Notes under the pieces: model-generated
Told to the model about the DNA's origin: nothing
The model's input: the letters and a program-made list of their open reading frames with translations, nothing else
The model's database searches: none
In this document: positions 34,729-44,000 of the stretch, piece by piece
Layout of the letters: every line of letters starts with the position of its first letter
Numbering within the stretch: position 1 is the stretch's first letter
From: Anaerolineae bacterium
GTDB lineage: Bacteria; Chloroflexota; Anaerolineae; Promineifilales; Promineifilaceae
Assembly (NCBI GenBank): GCA_030425205.1
Contig: JAUIAP010000007.1
Coordinates: forward strand, 175,629-239,628
Length of the DNA: 64,000 bases
Direction of reading: 5' to 3'
Position numbers and translations under genes: made by a program

Positions 34729-35517
34729 TTAGAGCCACTCAATCATTAGTTTTTGCAGTGCATCCCGTGAAGTCGCCTGAATCGAGAACTCGTTATCGTT
34801 ATCCGTCATGCCGAGCAGCCAAACATTGGTTTCATCTTGCAATAAGGTGAAGTCGCGGCGGGAGACGGTGCCATTTTCGGCCGAAACCGCCTGAAAAATC
34901 GTCGCAATGGGTTGGGAGGCGAGTGTTTTTGCAAAGGAATCGGCCGAATCCTCCGCCACCCCCACACTAACCAATGCCGCTTTTGCCGTCTCGCGGCCAT
35001 CCCCTTCTGCCAACTCGCGCGCCTTCCGCAGCTGTGAATTGTTCAACGTAAAACCACGCGCTGCCGTTGCCGTCTGCTCATTTTGCAAACAGGCCGCCAG
35101 CACCTCGTCGACAAACACCTCTCGTGAAGGCATCCGCGAAATCAAATGTAGCACGGGATCAGGCCGCGTATGCGTCACCATGACCCCATCACGCACATGC
35201 CCAAACAGGCGATCTGGCGGCGTGCCCTTGCCGCCCCAGTGGTAGACAAGCAGAGCATTATCCGCAAATGCACACGCGCCAACGTTTTCCAACAGATCGT
35301 TGTGCAAGGTGAATGCGCCATTTTCATCAAGTCGCGCCAGCCCACGCGCACGTAGACCACGCTGCGCCGCTGTCAACATTGCCCGCGCATGGCTATCATC
35401 AATCTCGCCAACGGGATCGGCATCAATGCCCGGCAAAATAGGCGCCTCCAATACGTTCAACACCAGCATCAACTCTTCGCGCGAAAGTAAAATGTTCAAG
35501 ATATTTTCTTCGTTCAC
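34729..35517 (-). CDS. EspG-like type VII secretion accessory protein (putative), second copy
   Basis: 262 residues, soluble. N-terminal LSREELMLVLNVL and small helical domain with RARGLARL, central RLFGHVRDGVMVTHTRPDP, C-terminal DETNVWLLGMTDNDNEFS and a final helix. Same order as the protein at 285-1088. Its ATG overlaps the stop of the upstream WXG100 gene by 4 bases, so the two are translationally coupled in this minus-strand operon. Actinobacterial EspG proteins bind the tips of PE-PPE pairs and keep them soluble until export; by analogy this one may chaperone the Phe-Gly-Ser-tailed WXG100 protein. Sequence-level homology is unproven. Confidence 0.5.
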   Translation of the reverse strand: MNEENILNILLSREELMLVLNVLEAPILPGIDADPVGEIDDSHARAMLTAAQRGLRARGLARLDENGAFTLHNDLLENVGACAFADNALLVYHWGGKGTPPDRLFGHVRDGVMVTHTRPDPVLHLISRMPSREVFVDEVLAACLQNEQTATAARGFTLNNSQLRKARELAEGDGRETAKAALVSVGVAEDSADSFAKTLASQPIATIFQAVSAENGTVSRRDFTLLQDETNVWLLGMTDNDNEFSIQATSRDALQKLMIEWL

Positions 35518-37382
35518 TCGTCACCATCCTTGTTACCAAGCATCTTTTTGCCTAGCAGGGCTGCAAATGGACTCGCCGCAGCCAAAACCATTCGCATACT
35601 TCCATTACTGTCATCTGCCCCCGTCGGCGCGATCGGTGTTGGGGCTGCTGCCACCACGCGGGGTGGGGGTGTTGCTGCGGGGCCAGCACCTGAGCCGCTA
35701 CTCGCACCGACGTACTGTGCGCCAGAAGGGCCGCTTGCACCAGAGCCACCGACAACCGTCGTGTCACTTGCCGCGACACCGCGAAATCCATCGCTGCTCG
35801 CTGATGATGGTGCGTTGACCTGAGATTCAGGCATTCCGCCACCGCCACCGCTGCCGCCGCCACCTGTGCCAGCTGCTGCGCCACTGTCCCCTAAACCGCT
35901 GCCGCTGCCATCAAATGCGCTGCCGCCACCGAGTCCACCGCCGCCACTGCCACCACCGCCAGAACCAAATGAGCTACCGCTGCCAAAGTCGCTGCTGTCA
36001 AATGCGCTTGGCGTAAAGGAAGAGTCACCAAGTGTGCTTTCAAATGGACTACTACCGCCGCCGCCAGAGCCAAAGTCGCTGCCAGAGCCGAACTCGCTCC
36101 CACCGCCGCCACCGAAGCCACCGCTACCGCCACCAAAGCTACTGCCACCACTGCCGCCGCCCGTGCCAAAGGCATCGTTGACCCCAGAGAGCCAATCGTT
36201 TGGCACGCTCATGCCGTCATAGCGGTCTGTGAAGCTGTCCGTCACGCCAGAGAGCCAATCTTTCGGGATGCCGAAGTCGCTGCTCGACCCAAAACTAGAG
36301 CCGAAGCCACTGCCGAAGCTGCTGCCTGATCCGAATCCGCTACCAAATCCACCGCCCCCAAAGCTGCTGCCCGACCCAAAACTAGAGCCGAAGCCGCTGC
36401 CTGATCCAAAACTGCTACCCGAGCCAAAGTCGCTGCCCGACCCAAAACTAGAGCCAAAGCTGCTACCTGAGCCAAAGCTACTACCTGATCCAAAGCTGCT
36501 GCCTGATCCAAAGCTGTCGCTGCCCGATCCGAAGCCACTGCCAAAGCCACCACTGCCGAAGCTACTACCCGACCCAAAGCCGCCCGACCCAAAGCCGCCC
36601 GACCCGAAGCCGCTGCCTGAGCCAAACCCACTGCCTGAGCCGAATTCGCTGCCCGATCCGAAGCCACTACCCGAGCCGAAGCCACTACCCGAGCCAAACC
36701 CGCTACCCGAGCCACCGCTGCCGAAACCACTGCCAGAGCCAAAGCTGCCTGAACCGCTACCCGATCCGAAGCCACCCGCACTACCGCTGCCGAAGCTACC
36801 ACTGCCGGAGCCAATGCCGCTCCCAGAACCAATGCCACCGCTGCTGCCAGAGCCGCTGCCAAAGCTGCTTGAGCCGCCGCTGCCACCGCTCCCCGCGCCG
36901 CCACCAAAGCCGCCCGCGCCGCCCGATGTGCCACCGCTGCCAAAGCTGCCGCCACGCCCAAAGTTTGCGCCGGCTGCGCCAGATGCGCCGCCGCTGCCAC
37001 TGCCGCCGCCAAATCCCGAGCCTGCGCCGCTACCGCCGCCAGCACCCGATCCAGCCCCTGCGCCACCGCCAGATCCACTTAACCCCTCTTTGAAGTTGGT
37101 TGCGCCTTCCTCTTCCGCTCCTTTCATCACTTCCGTGATGTGCATGGTGACGGTGCTGGCCTCGCTGAGTGCTTCAATGAGACGACGCACGGCAGGAATT
37201 GCGATCCCTTCCATCTCTTTGTAGAAGCTATCGGAGCCTTCGCCGATCCAGCCTCCGCCGCGCAACGGCTCCATTGTGGATAGAATCAGCGAGAGCATCT
37301 GCTCCATATTGCTGGAATTTTGCTTAAAAGTTGCGGCAATTTTTTCTAATTGTTCGTAGTCGGCACGGATAATTTCAGACAT
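35514..37382 (-). CDS. WXG100 protein with a 400-residue Phe-Gly-Ser repeat tail
   Basis: 622 residues. The first 100 form a WXG100 hairpin (RADYEQLEKIAATF, GGGWIGEGSDSF, EMEGIAIPAVRRL) almost identical in pattern to the small protein at 49231-49530. Residues 105-385 are dominated by SGSGFGSG units. Two PxDWLSGVxDxF motifs (about 370-400) interrupt the repeats, then more Gly/Ser-rich sequence continues to about 560, with Pro/Ala near the end and a basic helix FAALLGKKMLG at the C-terminus. No enzyme domain. Export by the adjacent motor is expected. Such FG-rich sequence may self-associate outside the cell (fibre, sheath or hydrogel) or simply be a spacer. TCGGCCGA is absent here, showing sequence-driven composition. 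Confidence 0.85.
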   Translation of the reverse strand: MSEIIRADYEQLEKIAATFKQNSSNMEQMLSLILSTMEPLRGGGWIGEGSDSFYKEMEGIAIPAVRRLIEALSEASTVTMHITEVMKGAEEEGATNFKEGLSGSGGGAGAGSGAGGGSGAGSGFGGGSGSGGASGAAGANFGRGGSFGSGGTSGGAGGFGGGAGSGGSGGSSSFGSGSGSSGGIGSGSGIGSGSGSFGSGSAGGFGSGSGSGSFGSGSGFGSGGSGSGFGSGSGFGSGSGFGSGSEFGSGSGFGSGSGFGSGGFGSGGFGSGSSFGSGGFGSGFGSGSDSFGSGSSFGSGSSFGSGSSFGSSFGSGSDFGSGSSFGSGSGFGSSFGSGSSFGGGGFGSGFGSGSSFGSGFGSSFGSSSDFGIPKDWLSGVTDSFTDRYDGMSVPNDWLSGVNDAFGTGGGSGGSSFGGGSGGFGGGGGSEFGSGSDFGSGGGGSSPFESTLGDSSFTPSAFDSSDFGSGSSFGSGGGGSGGGGLGGGSAFDGSGSGLGDSGAAAGTGGGGSGGGGGMPESQVNAPSSASSDGFRGVAASDTTVVGGSGASGPSGAQYVGASSGSGAGPAATPPPRVVAAAPTPIAPTGADDSNGSMRMVLAAASPFAALLGKKMLGNKDGDE

Positions 37383-37434
37383 TAGTCGTTCCTGTCTTGA
37401 GTGGTGAGTGACAAGCGTTTTTGCTTACCACTTA

Positions 37435-38094
37435 TCACTCACCACTTGTCACTTCTTCCATTTTGGCGCGTTCAATAAATTTCAAATCAGCCCCACTGCG
37501 CTCTAGCTTGATGTGATCACCGTGTCGCAGTTCACGTTTGTCGTCGTCGAGGGCGGTTGTGAAGCCATCGGCGCTGTGCAGTTCGGTGGGGTTACGGGAA
37601 AGTTGTTCGATGTAGTAGCGGCCGTTGCGCTCGGTAATGCTGGCGTGGCGGCGCGAAATCCGCAGGCCAAGCGGCAGCGATTCAAAGTTTGTGATGAGCA
37701 ACTCTTCGTCGGCGACGTTTTTATCAGATCGGCCGATAATCGCCGGCTGCCAATGCAACTTGTAAACAGTTCCAGACCCCATCTCGCGTAGATAGACGTC
37801 TTCTTTTAACGGACGCGCTCCCGCCGGAATCAACGCCTCCCGATCTATCAGGGCAAGGTGTGAACTACTGCTGACTTGGTCACCGAGCGACACATCTTCC
37901 CGCAACGGCTCGCCGTTTGTCACATCGATCAACTGATACTGGTCGGGGCGATTACTCAGATATTCAATCTCGCCAAACTCATCAAGTGTTGCGGCGATAA
38001 ACTCGACCGCCGTTAAATTTGATAACGGTTTGGCCCGTTGCATTTTCAGATCAAAAACGTCAAGCGTAATGTCAAGTCGTGAATAATCAGCCAT
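37435..38094 (-). CDS. Ubiquitin-like (EsaB/YukD-type) plus FHA protein
   Basis: 219 residues from ATG 38094 (GAGGAAA upstream; a longer frame to 38136 lies inside the motor gene). Residues 1-80 start with RLDITLDVFD and look like a YukD/EsaB ubiquitin-like fold, a universal small component of firmicute type VII systems. Residues 110-205 form an FHA domain (IIGRSD, GLRISRRHASI, TELHSADG). The gene overlaps the motor stop by 8 bases. In firmicutes FHA domains are fused to EssC; here FHA is fused to the ubiquitin-like module instead, with the motor lacking FHA. It may tether the motor to phosphorylated partners. Confidence 0.7.
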   Translation of the reverse strand: MADYSRLDITLDVFDLKMQRAKPLSNLTAVEFIAATLDEFGEIEYLSNRPDQYQLIDVTNGEPLREDVSLGDQVSSSSHLALIDREALIPAGARPLKEDVYLREMGSGTVYKLHWQPAIIGRSDKNVADEELLITNFESLPLGLRISRRHASITERNGRYYIEQLSRNPTELHSADGFTTALDDDKRELRHGDHIKLERSGADLKFIERAKMEEVTSGE

Positions 38095-41000
38095 CTTGTT
38101 TGGTTTCCTCTGGTTCAATTGCTGGGAACAGTCCACTCATGTGCGGCCAGCGTTCGCTAAACGTTTCACCCAACATCATGTGGCTGAGCGAGTCGGCTTG
38201 CTTAAAACTGTCATCGACAAGGTAACGCAGCAACGCCTTTTCGTCCCATGTCGCAATTTTGTCTTGTAGACCGTTCTGATTTTGTTTGTAGGCAATGCGC
38301 TTGAGCATGTCGAGTAGTTCGCGCGTCTCGCTGTCGAAACCAGCGGCTTCATCCGAATCGGCCGATTCTGCCTCGCCCGATTCCGTCACAGACAACCACT
38401 GCGCCCGCTCATGCCCTTCCCAGTCGGCCACAATCTCCGCAATCCATGCGTCGAGCGCGGCGATGTTGTGTTCCTCTTCATCTTCGTGCTGGTGGGGCAG
38501 ACGCGCATAGGGGGAGGCGACCTGAATCATCGTCGGCCGACCCGATTGCACAATAAAGCCACGTCCCACGCCCAATTCCCCTTCGCGTAGTGCGGCAGGT
38601 CGTCGCAGCACACGCAGCGTTTCGACCGCCCCCGCCGTCCGCAACCCGACGCCATAGTTGGCACTCATGATGCGGCGGCGCAAATCGCTCGCGCTGTTCT
38701 CCATCGTGCCAGCGACGACAAAGTGCAGTCCGTCGCGCCCATAACGCCGCGCCATATTTGACAGCTCTTTCGACTCATCGCGCAGCTTCGCCCCTTCCAG
38801 TTCCTCTGTAAAGTCGTCAAAATTGTCGATGACGATAAAGAGTTGGTGCGTGCTGCCTGTTTGGGTCAACGTCTCACATTCTGCCTTGAGCTTGGGCATC
38901 AGCCCTTCGATCTGCTCGATTTCGGTGATGACGCTCAAGACGTGTGGCAGGTCGGCCAAGGAATGATTTTCGCTGCCGTAGTGGGCAAATTTGCGCTGGA
39001 GATCGACCACGACGAGCTTCGCCTGTTCGGGCGAATGGCGTTTCGTGATCGAGAAAATCCAGTTGTAGAGCGTGGTTGATTTACCCGAAAGTGGTGGCCC
39101 CGTGACGACAAAATGGGGCGCCGTGCGCTTGAGGTCAAAGCGGGCAATGCTCAGGTTGTAATCCATGCCTAACACCGATTTTGCCTGTTTGCCCGGCACA
39201 ACGCCGTTGAGCAAGCCATCGAGCGGTACAGTGTCGGGAAGCGTGTCGATGGGATCGGGGTTGAGCGTCCAGCCGCCGCGCTGCTGCATCGCCTCCGCCA
39301 TCGCGCGAATACTTTCTGCTTCGGATAACGTGTCGTCGATCATCTCATTGAGTGCGCCAACGGGCAGGGCGGCTTGGAACAGGAGGGGATTTCGGCCGAT
39401 TCGCACATACCCACGTCCCGCAATCTCATCCAACTCAATCGCCCCACGCCCCACGATGTCCATGTAGCGGTCGGGATCAGCTTGCTTAAACGTGATCCGC
39501 TCGCTAAATGAACTGTAGAGTCGGCTCGGCAGATGGTTGGGCACGTTGGTCGCAACGACAAAGGAAATCCCCACGCTCAACGCGCGCCGCACCAGCGGTA
39601 TAACGACGTTATCGACCAGGTTTTCATAGTTCTCGCGCAGTTCGGCAAAGTTGTCGATCACGACGACGATTCCCGGCATCACCTTGTCGGGATTTTGCGC
39701 GTTAAATTCAGCAAAAGTCGATGCGTCGGTGTCGCTAAACGCCTGTGACCGCTCGGCCGCGATCTGTTCAAGCTTGCTAAAAAGCCGCTGCATCCGCTCT
39801 TCAAACAGCTCATCATCTGCATAGATGGCCGTGCCGACGTGCGGCAACGCCTCAATGTTGCGGTATTCACGTCCCGCGAGATCGAGAATATACGCTTGGA
39901 ACTCGTCGGGTGAATGGGTCGCCGCGAGGCTAATCAGCAGCGTTTGCAGGAAGTTGGTCTTGCCCCAGCCCGATTCGCCAAAGATGGCGAGATGGTTGCG
40001 CTTTAAATTAAATGTGAGCGGCCTTTGCACCGCCTCACGCGGGTTGTCCAGCACGCCGACGATGGGAACCAGCGCATCTTTGCGCCAGTCAACGCCGGGC
40101 CACAGCCCATCGGTGTCCTGATTGATCCAGTGGGTGACGGCGCGATTCAAAATGTAGGAGCGGCTGGCCTGTTCGTCAAAGAGCGACGTTTCGAGGCTAA
40201 AGTTATCCTTCAAAAAGCCCGGCCATGGTTGCCGCACGATGTTGCCGCGATTTAACTCATCGGCAATAGAGACGACGGCATCGTAGAGGGTGGGGATGTC
40301 GTCGCTGGTTGATTCGGCCGATTTCTCTTCCCGATCTTCCCAGATCACCGCCTTCTTGCGGTCGTTTGGCAGCTTTTCACCCGTCCACGAAACCTGAATC
40401 AGTTCGAGATTTTCGTTGCCAACCTGCATATACCCACGACCCGGCAACCCATTTGGCAACAGCGCCGCATCTGGTCGTCGCAACATCTCGCGGCTCGTGT
40501 CGATCTGCTCAACGCGCAGACAAATCCGCAGCTTGATGTTGGCACGCATCTGGTCAGATACCCCTTTCGGCCGCTGTGAGGCCAAAATCAAGTTGACCCC
40601 CTGTGCGCGACCGACGCGCGTGATACTTTCCAACTCGGCGCGGAACTCTGGATTATCGTCGATCATCTCGGCATATTCGTCAATGATGATAAACAGATGC
40701 GGGTAGGGGGCGTTGGTGAGATGCAGCCCGCGTTTGCGATAGTCGATGATGTCTTTTGTCCCCGTTTCGACGTTGAGGGCTTGCCGATGACGCATCTCCG
40801 CATTGACCGCGCTAAACATGCGATAAACGGCCGATTTGTTCAGGTTGGTCACGATGTCCACAACATGCGGCAAATCTTCAAACGGCTTAAACGCACCACC
40901 GCCCTTGTAATCGACCAGCACAAAGTTGAGAATGTCAGGCGAATAGTTCATCGCCAGCCCAACAATCATCGTCATCAAAAGCTCCGACTTACCAGAGCCC

Positions 41001-44000
41001 GTTCCGCCCGCGATCAAGCCGTGAACACCATCCTTTTTCGCTTCAAACGCCAGCGTCCGCAATCGCTCACCCGACGTGATCCCCAGCGCAACCTTCAGCC
41101 AGTCGCTAAAGTCGGGGTCACGATTTTCGCGCCACATATATTCGCAATACTCCTGTAGCTTGTCCCACATCGGCATGCTGTCCCATGAGTCATCTTTGTG
41201 CGCGAACGTCTCAACAATGTCGGTGCGGAAGGAAGAGGTTTGCGGCAGTGCGCCGATGCGCAGGGGTCGCTTGATGCGCTCTGGACTCTGCTCAATAACC
41301 ATTTCCATCATCGCGCCAAGTTCACGAATACCGCTAAATTCACCCTGCAACTGTCCTGTCTCGTCCACTTCACCCGTCGCAATGGCAATCTGGAATTCAA
41401 GTGGCTGCCGCCCCGTGCCGATATAGCCGCGCCCCGCCACCTCGTCGATGCCCGGAATGTTGCCGCCGACAATGGCGCGATAGTCGCCGCCGTCAGACAG
41501 GCGCAGGGTCATGCGTTCGGTGAAGAGGGTGTAGAGCTTGCTGGTGAGGGAATTCGGCCGATCTATCGTAATCACAAAATGCACCCCATAAGCCTTACCC
41601 TGTCGGATCAGCAATACGAGTGCTTCCAATAAGTTGGCGTCGCCATCTCCCTTTTTCTCACCGCCAAACGTCTCGATATATTCGGCAAAGTTGTCGATGG
41701 CGATCAGCAGGGCGGGCTGGGCATTTTCACGATTTTGGATGTTGTAATCGACCAGCGTCGAAACACCCAAATCGCTAAACAGCCGCTTGCGCTCATCGAC
41801 GATGTCATTTAGCTCACGAATCAACTGCTGTACGCGCTCCTCATAGCCGCGCTCATCTGGCATGATGACCGTCCCGACATGCGGCAACGCCTCCAACACT
41901 TCCAAGTTGCGCCCACCCAAATCGAGGATGTGGGCATGGAATTCGTTGGGGGAATGGGTCGCTGCGAGGCTCGTCACCAACGTGCGGAAAAAGGTCGTTT
42001 TGCCCCAACCCGATGTGCCAAACAGCACAAAGTGGCCGCGATTAAGGTCGATCACGAGCGGGTCTTGCGTCGCGTTATAAGGATCATCGCGCAGCCCAAC
42101 CGTGCCGCGCATCGAGAAGTTGCGCCAGTTGATCCCGTGCCAATGCCCATTCCCTTGTTGCCATTCACGCAACGCAGGATTAAGGCAATCCGCCTCCAGA
42201 CCAGTGCGTCCCATCTGCATCAGCCGTAACCCCTCTGGATTGAAATAGCCAGTGGCAAGCGGCTTGGTCAACGTCAAATCGGTCGGCAAAATCGGGGGCC
42301 ATGGGGGCGTGGGGTCTGGCTTTTCAGCCATCAACGCTTGCGAGAGCCGCACCATCATGTCATAAAATTTGGGCTGTTTGCCGTTGTCCATCGGCTCTTC
42401 GTCGTCGTACCCTTCGCCCGTGTACGCCGTCTGCACCAGTTCGATATTTTCATTACCGATTTGCAGATAGCCGCGTCCCGGCAGACCGCTGGGCAAGAAG
42501 GCCGCATCCGAACGGCGCAACATCTCACGGCTCGTGTCGATTCCCTCGACGCGCAGACAGACGCGGAATTTGATGTTTGCCCGCATCTGGTCAGACACAC
42601 CCGTCGGCCGCTGCGAGGCCAAAATCAGATTGACCCCCTGTGCGCGACCGACTCGGGTGATGCTGTCTAGTTCCGCCTTGAACTCGGGCGTGTCTGTGAT
42701 CATCTCGGCGTATTCGTCGATAATGATAAAGAGGTGCGGGTATGGCTCCTTGCTCAGGTGGTATCCCTTGGCGCGATATTCAACAATATCTTTTGTACCG
42801 GTGTCGGCGTTGAGCTTTTGCCGCCGCTGCATTTCAGCGTTAATCGCCGTGAACATGCGCCGCACGGCTGATTTATTCAGGTTAGTGACAATATCGACAC
42901 AGTGGGGCAGATTCCAAAATGGCTGGAATGCGCCACCCCCCTTGTAATCGACGAGGACAAAGTTCAGCACCGACGGGTCATAGTTCATCGCCAGCCCGAC
43001 GATCATCGTCATCAAAAGCTCTGACTTACCCGATCCCGTGCCACCCGCGATCATGCCGTGCACACCGTCCTTTTTCGCTTCCAGTTGCAATTCGCGCGTG
43101 CGATTACCAGATGCAACGCCGATAATGACCTTGAGCCAATCGGCCGAATCCATCTCCAGATTCTTTGCCCAATTCGCCTGCATCCGCGCCTTCAACTGTG
43201 TGAAGAACTGATCATCGATCGTGATCCCAAATTCGCGCGACAAAATCTGACGGAACAAAATGGTCTTCGGCAGCGCATCGACGCGCAGGGGCTTTGCAAA
43301 CTCATAGCCACCCTGCTCGACAAACTCATTCATGCTGTTGACAAATTGCAACAGCCCTTCCGTCTCTGTTTCGCCCGTCGAATCTGACCCGACAGGTAGG
43401 GCGACTTGGAACGCCAGCGGCTGGTTGTTGACGCGCGCATAGCCACGTCCGGGAATGTCCGCAATTGGCGCAACGGCACTCCCGACGATGGCGCGATAGT
43501 CGGCGTTGTCGGTCATCCGCAATGTCATGCGCTCGGCAAATAAGCTCTGCACTTGATTGGGGATATCGTTGTACTGATTGGCCGTCACGACAAAGTGAAT
43601 GCCGTATGTCTTTGACTGCCGTGCCAGTGAAACAAAGCGGTCAAATGCCCCTTCAACGCTATCTTGGCGCGTGTCAAACGTCTCGCGGAACTCGCCAAAG
43701 TTGTCGATGGCAACCAAAATGGCTGGGATGCGTTTGTCAGGATATTCCGCGTTGTAGCTGTACACATCGGAAAATCCCGCATCGGAGATAATTGCCTTGC
43801 GGTCATCGACCCGATCATTGAGTTCGCGCAGCAGTTGTTCGACGCGCTCTTTATACCCCTCTTCATCGGGATGGATGATCGCGCCGATATGGGGCAGGTC
43901 GTCGAGTGCCATCATGCTGCGACCGCCCAAATCGAGCAGGAATATCCAGAGGTCAGCCGGCGAGTGGGTTGCCGCTAGGCTGATGACGACTGAACGCACA

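Noticed and set aside
36229..37224. 331-residue plus-strand Pro/Leu/Glu repeat frame
   Set aside because: Antisense shadow of the Phe-Gly-Ser repeat gene, with no start signal.
37081..37382. Separate WXG100 gene before the Phe-Gly-Ser repeats
   Set aside because: No stop or frameshift separates the WXG100 domain from the tail; it is one continuous gene.
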